From Brevibacillus panacihumi (GTDB lineage Bacteria; Bacillota; Bacilli; Brevibacillales; Brevibacillaceae), in contig NZ_RHHT01000031.1 of the NCBI RefSeq assembly GCF_003710985.1, positions 1-64,000 of the forward strand: 64,000 bases of DNA, in the 5' to 3' direction. Shown piece after piece: positions 8,122 through 16,399 of this stretch; position 1 is the stretch's first letter; each line of letters begins with the position of its first letter. Made by a program: the position numbers and the translations under genes. The notes under the pieces were generated by a model. That model ran no database searches and was not told the DNA's origin. It saw nothing but the letters and a program-made list of their open reading frames with translations.

Positions 8122-9264
8122 TTACTCCCAAGGCGGCTTGTCTGTATCCTCGCCCTGACCCGATGCGGGAACTGCATGAACCGTCTGCCCACCGCCAGTC
8201 CGGCTCCCACGGGATTCAATCTCCCGCACAATCTCAGCCAATTCTTTCGGTTTGACGAACTCCACCGGAGAAACCCCTCGCTCGAACTGCAGCATTTCTC
8301 CCTCCAGCAACACCAGATAACGGCCGTTAACCTTGGCGATGTGCAAGCTCGATCCATAATCTGCAAGCATGGTGCGAATCTGCATATGATCCAGCTTGAA
8401 TTTCAGTTCTACTTCCGGCTGGCGATCCGTGATGATCTGCATGGCTTCCATCACCGTCTCATGCTCCCATTTTTCCGCCAGCTCTCGCTTGGGACTGGCC
8501 GCAATCAGCTCGATGGCTTCTTCCTCGCGCAGCCGTTCCTCTGTCTCTTCCGGATAGGTGAAGGCAATATGCTGTCTCGCCAGGGAGATCACTTCTTCGG
8601 AGACAAGCTGCGGCACAGATTGCGGGTATTCAATGAAGCGCAAAAACTCCTCGAAGTAACGCGCGTGAGAAAACTGATGAATCTTCACATGATAGGGGTC
8701 ATTCATCCCTGATTCAATCATATACGGATACATGATCGATTTCATGTTTTTCGCGTTGATCGCCATTTGCACATTGGCAATCAGACTTTTTTCGTCTGTA
8801 ATTACCGCTGTTTTTTGTTCAAAATCGCATTTGAGGATAAACACATACCGTTCGTCCAGCAGCTCCAGACGCGTCCGCACGACGATCAGCACGCCGCCCC
8901 TCACCTGGGAGGTGCGCAAATACGACTGAACCAGCTCCTGGCAAGGCTCTTTGCTCTCTGCTGACGTTTCGGCCTGCACCAGCCGTGAAAGCAGCGCGTA
9001 GTTGGGGTTGGAATCGAGCGGATGGCCCGGCTCGAGGACGAATCGCCCCAGTTTAGTCGGGGTGCCGTCGCTGCGCGGATTCTCTTCCACTTTTCTCTTG
9101 GCGATTCGGGCAAATTCTCCGTCCAAAAAGTCGCGAAGTTCGCTCTTCTCGTACTCATCGTGATTCAGATGCCGGGTCATTCTTACGAGCTTGGGAGAGT
9201 CTTCACTCTCCGGCTGTTCGATCAAATAAAAGGACAACCAATCTATTTGAAATTTCATCATCAT
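8122..9264 (-). CDS. DUF3900 family protein
   Basis: A 380-residue cytoplasmic protein resembling the Bacillales DUF3900 family: FQIDWLSFYLIE at the start, LDGEFARIAKRKVEENP, then GGVLIVVRTRLELLDERYVF. The layout (an N-terminal alpha/beta region with a helical middle) recalls nucleoid-associated NdpA-type proteins, but that is a loose impression. It opens a three-gene leftward run with DUF1444 and TIM-barrel genes. Start at 9264 with GGGAGCG upstream and a good promoter behind it. Confidence 0.7.
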   Translation of the reverse strand: MMMKFQIDWLSFYLIEQPESEDSPKLVRMTRHLNHDEYEKSELRDFLDGEFARIAKRKVEENPRSDGTPTKLGRFVLEPGHPLDSNPNYALLSRLVQAETSAESKEPCQELVQSYLRTSQVRGGVLIVVRTRLELLDERYVFILKCDFEQKTAVITDEKSLIANVQMAINAKNMKSIMYPYMIESGMNDPYHVKIHQFSHARYFEEFLRFIEYPQSVPQLVSEEVISLARQHIAFTYPEETEERLREEEAIELIAASPKRELAEKWEHETVMEAMQIITDRQPEVELKFKLDHMQIRTMLADYGSSLHIAKVNGRYLVLLEGEMLQFERGVSPVEFVKPKELAEIVREIESRGSRTGGGQTVHAVPASGQGEDTDKPPWE

Positions 9265-9293
9265 TTCGCTCCCGTCTTTACTGCAACGAAATG

Positions 9294-9322
9294 ATTATAT
9301 CAAAAGGCGCGCATGCGGTCAG
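9294..9322 (-). promoter_or_regulatory. Promoter of the DUF3900-DUF1444-TIM-barrel run
   Basis: On the minus strand CTGACC (9322-9317), a 17-base spacer and an extended -10 TGATATAAT (TATAAT at 9299-9294). Confidence 0.65.
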
Positions 9323-9343
9323 GCCTTTTCAGACAAAGAAAAG

Positions 9344-9390
9344 AGCGGAGCGCGTCTGCCGTGATCGCTTCACCGCATCGCTCCGCTTTT
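9344..9390. terminator. Terminator of the 51-residue ORF, possibly bidirectional
   Basis: A 9-bp perfect outer stem (9344-9352 with 9379-9387) has T-rich tracts on both sides. Confidence 0.75.
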
Positions 9391-9400
9391 TACCAAATAG

Positions 9401-9556
9401 CTACTCCGAGATCGGCTCTTGTTTGGCCTTCTCCATCATGTCCTTGAGTTCACTGGCTTCGCCACGAAGCGTCTGACGCTCCTGCTTCGTCAACACCTCA
9501 CCGCCGACAGGACCGTTTACCAGCAAGTCTTCTTCAGCCAAACGATCTTTGCGCAT
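9401..9556 (-). CDS. Small hydrophilic protein, 51 residues
   Basis: Reads MRKDRLAEEDLLVNGPVGGE and ends in a charged helix with GEASELKDMMEKAKQEP. GGAGGGAACC sits directly before ATG 9556, and a terminator follows the stop. A perfect 8-bp hairpin (9567-9574 with 9582-9589) abuts the ribosome site and could modulate its access. It lies 59 bases downstream of the DEAD-box helicase on the same strand. No function recognised. Confidence 0.7.
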   Translation of the reverse strand: MRKDRLAEEDLLVNGPVGGEVLTKQERQTLRGEASELKDMMEKAKQEPISE

Positions 9557-9614
9557 GGTTCCCTCCAACAGACAAGAGTAATGTCTGTTCTACTTTGTTC
9601 CATTGATGCGCTTT

Positions 9615-10895
9615 CTATGTACGCGGCTTGCCGATTTTTCCGTTTTTCGTTCCTGTAGTCCGGGTCGGTCCCGCTTTGGAGCCGGCGGGCTTCGCTTTGC
9701 CAGTTTTTGCTGGGGTTTGCCGCGTGTCCATCTTCTTGCCCATCGGCTTTGCGCCACGGCTTTCTCCCGGGTCTTGCAAAGCCCCGTGCGCCATGATTTT
9801 TTCCGTGATGGTCAATCCCGTCTGTTTGGCAAATTTGCGAATGATAAACAGCTCCTGGGAACTGATCACGGAAAACACCAGTCCAGCTCGTCCCATACGA
9901 CCTGTACGCCCGCTGCGGTGCACATACGTATCTGCGTCAGGTGCCGGATCGTAGTGTACGACACACTCTACACCCGGAATATCGATCCCTCTTGCGGAGA
10001 CATCTGTCGTGATCAGAACCGGAAAGACACCGTCGCGGAATTGTTGGATTGTACGTGCCCGCTCTTCTTTCGTCGCCTCCCGGTGCAGCAGCCGGCATGG
10101 CAAATGATGGTAATTCAATTTGGAGACGATTTCATCCACCTTGTCGATCTGGTTGACGAATACAATCGACGAACGGACATTCACGAGACGCAGCAGTCGG
10201 CGCAACGTATCCACCTTTTTGCGCGGATCGGTCAGCAAATACATGTGGGCGACTCCTTGCGCTCCCTCAGGAGCCTCAGCGCGGATGACAACCTCGTCTC
10301 TGGTGACCGCAGAAGCCTGATCGATGACCGCCTCTGGAATCGTCGCAGAGAAAAACAGCCGCTGGGTGTCGCGCAAGGTACGCTTCATCACATCGAACAC
10401 AGGCTTGCCGAAGCCTGCATCCAGCATGCGGTCAGCTTCGTCGACTACGACCGTTTTCACTTCATGCAGCTTGACTTTGCGCTGCTCGATCAATTCCAGC
10501 AGCCTGCCTGGCGTGGCGACGATAAGCATCGGCTTTTTCTTCAACCTCTCGATCTGGCGCTTCACATCCACTCCCCCGATCAGTGGGAGAACGGCAGCAT
10601 CTTGCCCAGGGAGCAAACCCTCAGCCACGCGGGCGATCTGCATGACCAACTCATGTGTCGGAGCCAGTACGATGGCCTGTACATCCTTTTTATCGATATC
10701 CGCCTTGGACAGAATCGGCAGCAGATAGGCATAGGTTTTGCCTGTTCCGGTCGGCGATTCGACGAAGGCGTCTTTTCCTTCCCATATGACAGGAATCGCC
10801 TCGGCCTGCACAGGGGTCGGCGTCTCCATTTTTTGTTCACGCAATCGTTCAACAAGCGGTGCAGCGACATGTAAATCAGCAAACGTGGTACTCAC
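9615..10895 (-). CDS. DEAD-box ATP-dependent RNA helicase
   Basis: A 426-residue RNA helicase for RNA remodelling, such as ribosome assembly or mRNA turnover. Motifs in order: Q-motif region TPTPVQAEAIP, motif I SPTGTGKT, TPGR, DEADRM, SAT, and HRSGRTGRMGR in the second RecA domain. The last 60 residues are a Lys/Gly/Thr-rich basic tail, typical of an RNA-binding extension. Start chosen at GTG 10895, five bases after GGAGGG. Belongs to the CshA/CshB/DbpA group; which ortholog is unclear. Followed by the 51-residue ORF and preceded by a 47-residue ORF. Confidence 0.92.
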   Translation of the reverse strand: MSTTFADLHVAAPLVERLREQKMETPTPVQAEAIPVIWEGKDAFVESPTGTGKTYAYLLPILSKADIDKKDVQAIVLAPTHELVMQIARVAEGLLPGQDAAVLPLIGGVDVKRQIERLKKKPMLIVATPGRLLELIEQRKVKLHEVKTVVVDEADRMLDAGFGKPVFDVMKRTLRDTQRLFFSATIPEAVIDQASAVTRDEVVIRAEAPEGAQGVAHMYLLTDPRKKVDTLRRLLRLVNVRSSIVFVNQIDKVDEIVSKLNYHHLPCRLLHREATKEERARTIQQFRDGVFPVLITTDVSARGIDIPGVECVVHYDPAPDADTYVHRSGRTGRMGRAGLVFSVISSQELFIIRKFAKQTGLTITEKIMAHGALQDPGESRGAKPMGKKMDTRQTPAKTGKAKPAGSKAGPTRTTGTKNGKIGKPRT

Positions 10896-11009
10896 AAGAA
10901 CCCTCCTGGCATGAAAATCTTGCATTGGGTAAGCTTACCACACTTTGCCCGGAGAAAACAGAGGTCACGCAATCAGGCGAAATCCTTTTAGGACCTCGCC
11001 CGTTCATCC

Positions 11010-11153
11010 CTAGCCGTTATTGGAATCCATACGGGTCTCCTGCTTCTCCTGCAGGTCGTGTCGATCCCGGCTTGTTGTCTGATTCCGGGTCCCCTTATCA
11101 CTATTTTGGTACTCCTCTACTTCCTTCTGAAACTCCTTGTCGAATCCTCTCAC
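11010..11153 (-). CDS. Small highly charged protein, 47 residues
   Basis: Reads MRGFDKEFQKEVEEYQNSD, then a disordered Arg/Gln/Thr-rich tail. GTG 11153 follows a near-perfect AGGAGGTGA by eight bases, the best evidence that it is translated. A hairpin with a TAAAA loop (about 10978-11001) lies between its stop and the helicase start. The hydrophilic, low-complexity composition resembles small spore proteins, but no specific family was recognised. The remaining bases from 11154 to 11270 hold no other gene. Confidence 0.6.
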   Translation of the reverse strand: MRGFDKEFQKEVEEYQNSDKGTRNQTTSRDRHDLQEKQETRMDSNNG

Positions 11154-11270
11154 AACCCTCACCTCCTGCCATTAGCTTTCCCGACAGCCACTTTTCTTCA
11201 TTCCTTGTAACTTTTTACCCGTTTTTTCGTCCTATTGTAGTAGAAAGTTATCCGAGAAAGTAGGAATGTC

Positions 11271-12368
11271 ATGAGTGACACGATCCATACCCTGTCGCGG
11301 ACCCGTACGCGCAAAAAAGCCGCTCGGCGAAGACCTATGCGCTGGGTAAAGCGTTTCTTTCTTGTTTCTACCCTCTGCTTTACCACCTGTGCCTCTTTGG
11401 GTCTTCTTTTTCTTTTTGGAACCAAGACAGGGGTAGAACTTCGCGAATGGGCTGCCGGGACCTTGCTGACCACGCAGCATGATTACTGGGCTCCGTACAC
11501 ATTTTTGCCTGAAGAGAAGCTGCAGGCTCTGAAACAGCAAATAACGAATCCAGAGGTGATCAATTCGGTACCGGAGTCGGATCCAGATCTTCAAAACGAT
11601 GTCATCTACGGACCGTTGCCTGCACCAATCCCTGAACCGGAAAAACCGCGTGAGTTGATTGAAATCGAAGATATATACGTATCCAAGGGCAGTTATTTTT
11701 TCAGAGGCAAGATCATGTACATCAGCGATCCCAATCGGGTTCATCTACTAGTGACCAATCGCAAGGACCGTGGGGATCTGCTGGACGAGTTCGTGAAAAA
11801 AACAAATGCGATCGGGATCGTCAATGCGAGCGGATTCCATGATCCAGACGGCTACGGAAAAGGCGCTACTGCCTACGGAGTCGTGATCAAGGATGGGAAA
11901 ATCCTGCAGGGCTACAATCCCAGATCAGGAGAGACCGCCCTTGGCATCACATACGATGGAAAGCTGGTGACAGGCAGCTACAGTGCCGAACAGCTGGTCA
12001 AAATGGGCGTTCGCGATGCCATGAGCTTCCGTCCGCAATTAATCGTAAACGGCAAGAATCTGTTCGCAGACAAGCCTGCCAAAAGCTGGGGCATTCAACC
12101 GCGGACGGCTATCGGACAAAAAGAAGATGGGACCATCGTTTTCGCTGTTATTGACGGCCGCCAGCCCAGCCACTCCATCGGCGCCAGCATGAATGACATG
12201 GCCGAGCTTTTGGAGCAGCGCGGCGTCGTGACCGCGATGGCGATGGATGGCGGTTCCAGCTCGATGATGCTGTATAACGGTGAGGCAATCACCAGTACTT
12301 CTTCCCCTTATCATCGCGGGCGGTATTTGCCCAACGCATGGGCCGTGATGCCGGAGAGCGCTGAATAA
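11271..12368 (+). CDS. Membrane-anchored phosphodiester glycosidase family protein (NAGPA domain)
   Basis: A 365-residue protein with a basic N-terminus, one membrane anchor (about residues 28-50) and an extracellular NAGPA domain from about residue 145. Conserved parts include GIVNASGFHD, RTAIGQKEDG and MAMDGGSSSMMLYNG. The family includes GlcNAc-1-phosphodiester alpha-N-acetylglucosaminidases and bacterial exopolysaccharide or cell-wall glycan hydrolases. The Pro-rich stretch PLPAPIPEPEKP links anchor and domain. A terminator follows directly, so it appears monocistronic. Confidence 0.85.
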   Translation: MSDTIHTLSRTRTRKKAARRRPMRWVKRFFLVSTLCFTTCASLGLLFLFGTKTGVELREWAAGTLLTTQHDYWAPYTFLPEEKLQALKQQITNPEVINSVPESDPDLQNDVIYGPLPAPIPEPEKPRELIEIEDIYVSKGSYFFRGKIMYISDPNRVHLLVTNRKDRGDLLDEFVKKTNAIGIVNASGFHDPDGYGKGATAYGVVIKDGKILQGYNPRSGETALGITYDGKLVTGSYSAEQLVKMGVRDAMSFRPQLIVNGKNLFADKPAKSWGIQPRTAIGQKEDGTIVFAVIDGRQPSHSIGASMNDMAELLEQRGVVTAMAMDGGSSSMMLYNGEAITSTSSPYHRGRYLPNAWAVMPESAE

Positions 12369-12378
12369 ACATATGTAA

Positions 12379-12414
12379 AACAGGCAGTCCCAGATGCTGG
12401 GGCTGCCTGTTTTT
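12379..12414. terminator. Bidirectional terminator between convergent genes
   Basis: A long stem starting with ACAGGCAG and closing with CTGCCTGT has T tracts on both sides. It serves the NAGPA gene (plus) and the ABC-F gene (minus). Confidence 0.85.
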
Positions 12415-12422
12415 GTTCATGC

Positions 12423-13994
12423 TTACAATTTAATGGGTGCCTTGCTCTGTGCCAGGCTCCACTCTTCTACATTCCATACCTGCGTTACCCAGTCTTCATA
12501 GAATTCCGGTTCGTGGCAGACCAATAGGACGGTACCTTTGAATTCTTTTAATGAACGTTTCAATTCTTCCTTGGCGACCACATCCAAGTGGTTCGTCGGC
12601 TCGTCAAATACCAGCCAGTTGCTCTCGCGCTGGAGCAGCTTGCATAGACGCACCTTCGCCTGCTCGCCCCCCGACAAGGCGTTCATGTTGCGGTTGATAT
12701 GCTCGTTTTTCAAACCGCATCGAGCCAATGCGCCGCGAACTTCATGATTGGTCATGGACGGGAATTCATTCCATACCTCGTCAAGCGCTGTGATCGGTTT
12801 TGCCTTTACTTCCTGTTCAAAGTAAGCAGGATGCAGGAAATCGCCGCGCTCCAGCTTGCCGCCGAGCGGAGGAATGATGCCCAACAAGGTTTTGAGCAGG
12901 GTGGATTTACCGACACCGTTCATCCCGACAATCGCGACTTTCTCGCCTCGCTCCAGCTTGACGCTCAGCTTGGGCAGCAAGGTGTGGGAATACCCGATCT
13001 CCAGATCCTCTGTCTCGACGACGAAACGGCTGCTCGCACGGGATTCTTTGAAAATAAAGGTCGGTTTCGCAGCTGATTCCGGCTTGTCGATGCGCTCCAT
13101 GCGGTCCAGCTGCTTCTGGCGGCTTTTTGCCCGGCCTGTCGTGGAGGCGCGTGCCTTGTTGCGAGCAATGAAATCCTCCATTTTCGCAATCTCTTCCTGC
13201 TGCCGCTCAAACGCGTCGATATGCTGGCTTCGCTTCATCTCAGACTGGGCCAGGAATGATTCATAGTTCCCTGTATAGCGGTTCAGCTTCGTAAATTCCA
13301 AATGATAGATCACGTTGACGACCTCGTTCATAAAGGACGTATCGTGAGAAATCAGCATGAATGCATACGGATATTCTTTGAGGTAATTCTTCAGCCAGAC
13401 GATATGCTCCTCGTCCAGGTAGTTCGTCGGCTCATCAAGCAAGAGCACAGTCGGCTGTTCCAGAAGCAATTTGGCCAACAGTACCTTGGTGCGCTGTCCC
13501 CCTGACAATGAAGCGACATCTCGATCCAGCCCGATCGCGCTCAGTCCCAGCGCGTTAGCGATCTCCTCCACCTTGGCATCGATCAGGTAAAAACCGCTTG
13601 TCTCCAGACGATCCTGAATCTCTCCCATGCGCTCCAGCAGCTCTTCCAACTCCTCGGGAGAGGCATCCGCCATTTTTTCCCCGATCTCCATCAATTCCTT
13701 TTCTTGCTCGAGCAATGGCGCAAAGGCATCCTTCAGCACATCGCGGATGGTTTTTCCCGCTTCCAGCTTGGTATGCTGATCCAGATAGCCATACTGGACT
13801 TTCGGCATCCATTCGATACGGCCGTGGTCAGCCATGTTTTGACCCGTTAAAATCCCCATCATCGTCGATTTTCCGGTTCCATTTGCCCCGACCAGACCTA
13901 CCCGGTCTCCGGGCTGCAAACGAAAGGATACATCGCGAAACAAAATGCGGTCCCCAAATCCATGGGACAAGTTTTCCACTATCAAGACACTCAT
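12423..13994 (-). CDS. ABC-F family ATPase (YkpA/YbiT-like)
   Basis: A 523-residue duplicated ATPase without membrane segments, of the ribosome-associated ABC-F family. The first cassette has GANGTGKST, LSGGQR and LLLDEPTNYLD; the second has GMNGVGKST, LSGGEQ and LVFDEPTNHLD. The Lys/Arg-rich linker between them (about residues 255-300) is the P-site tRNA interaction motif region. A translation-factor role is more likely than antibiotic resistance, given the YkpA/YbiT-like layout. ATG 13994 follows AGGAGG; the HEPN gene is 25 bases upstream. Confidence 0.9.
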   Translation of the reverse strand: MSVLIVENLSHGFGDRILFRDVSFRLQPGDRVGLVGANGTGKSTMMGILTGQNMADHGRIEWMPKVQYGYLDQHTKLEAGKTIRDVLKDAFAPLLEQEKELMEIGEKMADASPEELEELLERMGEIQDRLETSGFYLIDAKVEEIANALGLSAIGLDRDVASLSGGQRTKVLLAKLLLEQPTVLLLDEPTNYLDEEHIVWLKNYLKEYPYAFMLISHDTSFMNEVVNVIYHLEFTKLNRYTGNYESFLAQSEMKRSQHIDAFERQQEEIAKMEDFIARNKARASTTGRAKSRQKQLDRMERIDKPESAAKPTFIFKESRASSRFVVETEDLEIGYSHTLLPKLSVKLERGEKVAIVGMNGVGKSTLLKTLLGIIPPLGGKLERGDFLHPAYFEQEVKAKPITALDEVWNEFPSMTNHEVRGALARCGLKNEHINRNMNALSGGEQAKVRLCKLLQRESNWLVFDEPTNHLDVVAKEELKRSLKEFKGTVLLVCHEPEFYEDWVTQVWNVEEWSLAQSKAPIKL

Positions 13995-14019
13995 AAATTC
14001 CTCCTGATTGTAACCTCAC

Positions 14020-14883
14020 TTAGGCGTTTAGCGTAATTCTTTCAAAACGTTTGGGAGAGTAGCGCTTCACATAGTCCTCGCCAGCCATAATCAAATGGTC
14101 CAAGCGAACGCGCAGCTCCTGCACGGTGATTCCTTCCATCGCCGTATTTAAAATGGCCGATCGTGCCATCAACCGCAGCAGGTTCACTTCATTGCTGATT
14201 TTTTGGCCAAATATCTTTCCGCTGTGAACAATCTCTGAGCGCTGATTATACGATTTTTTGATAAACTCGGCAATCCTTTCCCGCTCTTCAAACGTAGACC
14301 CAAAATAATAAGCCATGCGCAGGCGCAATTTATAGGTGATTTCCCCTTTTTTCCCGTCAGGGGCAAACAGGGACTCCAAGGCAATCCATAAATCGAGCAA
14401 TTGGTCTTCTGTTCTCTTTTTTTCGAGCGACAGTGTATATCTGCGAAAAGCCAGCGAGGGCAGCTTTTGATCCAGCAGTGAGACGAAAATGTCCTGGGCA
14501 TCGGAATCAAAAACGAACCTGCTGCCGTCGAGAGAGCGTTTCAGATAATTGATTCCGAACATATCGGGTTGAATCGTAACCACATAAGGGATCGAACAGA
14601 TTCCATTCATTACAGACATGTTCAATTTGCCTTCAATTTCTTCGATCCAATCCTGATCATCCTTGATTCTCATATCGGGGGTATCCGCGACGAGAAACAG
14701 GCTCATGGGATCAACCCGTTTATCAAACAATCGTTTGTTTTCGTCCATTTCATTGCGCAGGTACTTGGAAGCCAACTCGTATGGTTTTTCCGCCCCCGCT
14801 ACAAGGTAGTAGGAATTCGGCAGCTCCATCCGAAACGGTTTGGGTGCTATGGAATTAAAAACCGGTGCGATTAAAAGCGGCAT
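14020..14883 (-). CDS. Apea-like HEPN domain protein
   Basis: A 287-residue protein with a C-terminal HEPN domain (about residues 150-265). The diagnostic Rx4H motif is R215-SEIV-H220 in NQRSEIVHSG, and WIALESLFAP marks the first helix. HEPN domains with this motif are often metal-independent RNases in toxins and phage defence (ApeA). The first 140 residues have no recognised domain. It stands alone, with no antitoxin nucleotidyltransferase beside it. ATG 14883 follows AAAGGAG; an 18-bp palindrome lies 55 bases upstream. Confidence 0.75.
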   Translation of the reverse strand: MPLLIAPVFNSIAPKPFRMELPNSYYLVAGAEKPYELASKYLRNEMDENKRLFDKRVDPMSLFLVADTPDMRIKDDQDWIEEIEGKLNMSVMNGICSIPYVVTIQPDMFGINYLKRSLDGSRFVFDSDAQDIFVSLLDQKLPSLAFRRYTLSLEKKRTEDQLLDLWIALESLFAPDGKKGEITYKLRLRMAYYFGSTFEERERIAEFIKKSYNQRSEIVHSGKIFGQKISNEVNLLRLMARSAILNTAMEGITVQELRVRLDHLIMAGEDYVKRYSPKRFERITLNA

Positions 14884-14937
14884 GTGATCGCTCCTTTCAA
14901 AGGCTAACAGGCACGATATTGTTCTCCCTTTAAGTTA

Positions 14938-14955
14938 ACATAATAAATATTATGT
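14938..14955. promoter_or_regulatory. Palindrome between the HEPN gene and sspP
   Basis: ACATAATA-aa-TATTATGT, an 8-bp inverted repeat with a 2-base spacer in the divergent intergenic region. The size and symmetry suit a dimeric repressor site; no binder is known. Confidence 0.4.
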
Positions 14956-15057
14956 TGCATAGTCGTGAAGCGGACATGCTTCTCTATAGAATACCAGCAT
15001 TTCCTATGTTTCGTCATCATTCACTTGCATCACACTAATCTGGAAGGAGTGATGAGA

Positions 15058-15207
15058 ATGGAAAAGGATTTGCATCTCGATCAAAACCCGCACGAAGCCT
15101 ATAATAATGAAGCGAGACCTCTCGAGCAAACTGGGGAACCAATGCCTGGTTCCAAAAAGGTCAAGCAGGAAAATCATTCGCGTCAAATTCGAACCAGAGA
15201 AGGGTAA
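15058..15207 (+). CDS. sspP: Small acid-soluble spore protein P (SspP)
   Basis: A 49-residue hydrophilic spore-core protein. The C-terminal half, GEPMPGSKKVKQENHSRQ, matches the SspP (CotL) signature GSKKVKxxNHxRQ. Family members are made in the forespore under sigma-G and are minor SASPs of unclear task. ATG 15058 has AAGGAG eight bases upstream (15044-15049); ATG 15052 is too close. A strong terminator follows. Confidence 0.8.
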   Translation: MEKDLHLDQNPHEAYNNEARPLEQTGEPMPGSKKVKQENHSRQIRTREG

Positions 15208-15232
15208 GGCTCCGCCACCGAACACAACTCAT

Positions 15233-15257
15233 GCCCGGCACACGATGCCGGGCTTTT
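15233..15257 (+). terminator. Terminator of sspP
   Basis: GCCCGGCA and TGCCGGGC (15233-15240 with 15246-15253) form an 8-bp perfect stem followed by four T. Confidence 0.8.
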
Positions 15258-15348
15258 CAATTTCCATTTATTTACAATAAAAGTTATTGAATTGTCCCAC
15301 ATGATTGTTCTATGATGGATTTACCATTTTCTTTGGAGGTTACGTACG

Positions 15349-16074
15349 ATGATCCTCATTCCACTAAAAGGCAGCAACAGTCCGCTTTCCCGAATTGTAA
15401 GTTTTCACGTCTCCCCCTTGTATGAAATGACGGCAAGCCTCCACGCCCTGGCGCAGACTTCAACACCCGAGCCATTTGCAGAGTGGGTGGAAGAGATCAT
15501 TGCGAAATTTCACTCAGAACGGCTGATCAAGGAATGGGAATATTTCAAACCGGTTTTTCGGTACGGAATTCCCGGAATTTTCGACCCGGTCCAAAAACAT
15601 GCTCTCCATTCCGACACGGACTTATACTCCTACATCGTCCATCTGGAGACAAGAGAGTTTCAGAACAGTCTGGCACCCCTGCTTCAAAGCTGGTCGCAGC
15701 ATCATGAAAAGCCTCCCATTGCAGAGGATGTACATACAGATCCTGATTATGTCAAAGGGCGTTTCAGCCTCTTTCTTTCTTCTTATTGGCAGCTGCTTTT
15801 CGCAGCCATCTGGGACCGAATCGCTCCGTTGTTTGACCAAGAGGCGGAGAAGCTGCAGGCAGCCTGCCGCGACATTCCAGCCTTGGCAGCCTTCCTGCAA
15901 GACGTCTGTCCATCGCTCATCTATCTAGATGATCAGCTCCAGTTCGCCATCCCTATTTCTGATTCAGCACAAAAAACGGAGCATATCCTATTGTATCCCA
16001 GTCATTTTTTTCGCTCGACACCTTTCTTATTCCAAAAAGGATCAGGCGTGCATGTCCAATACACCCTGGGATAA
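15349..16074 (+). CDS. DUF5937-like protein without the usual DNA-binding domain
   Basis: A 241-residue cytoplasmic protein. The opening (SRIVSFHVSPLYEMTASLHAL) and the end (ILLYPSHFFRSTPFLF) resemble the DUF5937 sensory region that normally precedes an ArsR-type winged helix. Here the frame stops where that helix would begin, so no DNA-binding part is present. ATG 15349 follows TTTGGAGG. It is monocistronic, with its own terminator. Family assignment is from memory and moderate; function unknown. Confidence 0.5.
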   Translation: MILIPLKGSNSPLSRIVSFHVSPLYEMTASLHALAQTSTPEPFAEWVEEIIAKFHSERLIKEWEYFKPVFRYGIPGIFDPVQKHALHSDTDLYSYIVHLETREFQNSLAPLLQSWSQHHEKPPIAEDVHTDPDYVKGRFSLFLSSYWQLLFAAIWDRIAPLFDQEAEKLQAACRDIPALAAFLQDVCPSLIYLDDQLQFAIPISDSAQKTEHILLYPSHFFRSTPFLFQKGSGVHVQYTLG

Positions 16075-16091
16075 TCCTCCCTCTATCCAAT

Positions 16092-16117
16092 AAAAACGCC
16101 CTACGAAGGGCGTTTTT
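16092..16117. terminator. Bidirectional terminator
   Basis: AAACGCCCT paired with AGGGCGTTT is flanked by A and T tracts. It serves the DUF5937-like gene and the convergent Spo0E-like gene, whose stop codon lies in the stem. Confidence 0.85.
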
Positions 16118-16265
16118 CGTATTGGCGCATATGCGCAACAATAAGTTTATCAAGTTGTTGGCTAATCCTTACAATTTCTGGGTCCAGAAAATTGTAGCCT
16201 GCATTTTTCGCGGCACTCTCCAGCTTTTGGCGCAAGTCATCAATCATTTTACTCGTAATCTCCAT
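16101..16265 (-). CDS. Spo0E-like aspartyl-phosphate phosphatase
   Basis: A 54-residue peptide with the Spo0E signature SQQLDKLI (consensus SQELDxLI) in its second helix. Family members remove phosphate from Spo0A~P and so delay sporulation. A first helix (SKMIDDLRQKLESAAKN) precedes the motif, giving the two-helix fold. ATG 16265 is about eight bases after GTGGGGG; the frame extends to 16391 without a site. Monocistronic, ending inside a bidirectional terminator. Confidence 0.8.
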   Translation of the reverse strand: MEITSKMIDDLRQKLESAAKNAGYNFLDPEIVRISQQLDKLIVAHMRQYEKRPS

Positions 16266-16342
16266 GCTGCCGACCCCCACCCGCACTATATCTCCCACTA
16301 TTTTACAATAAATAAGAGATGCTGGAAAGGGTAATATGTGGT

Positions 16343-16380
16343 AAAAAGTAGCCTTGCACCATTTTGGTACAAGGCTACTT
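16343..16380 (-). terminator. Terminator of the pdh operon
   Basis: On the minus strand an AAGTAGCCTTG stem pairs with CAAGGCTACTT, then a T tract, 20 bases after the pdhD stop. Confidence 0.85.
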
Positions 16381-16399
16381 CGTCCTCTCAATGGAAGAC

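Noticed and set aside
9603..10874. A 423-codon plus-strand frame opposite the DEAD-box helicase
   Set aside because: Shadow frame; no ribosome site and no recognisable domain, while the minus-strand helicase has every motif.
10978..11001. Terminator between the 47-residue ORF and the helicase
   Set aside because: The hairpin is sound (10 pairs, TAAAA loop) but has no T tract, so I did not call it a terminator.
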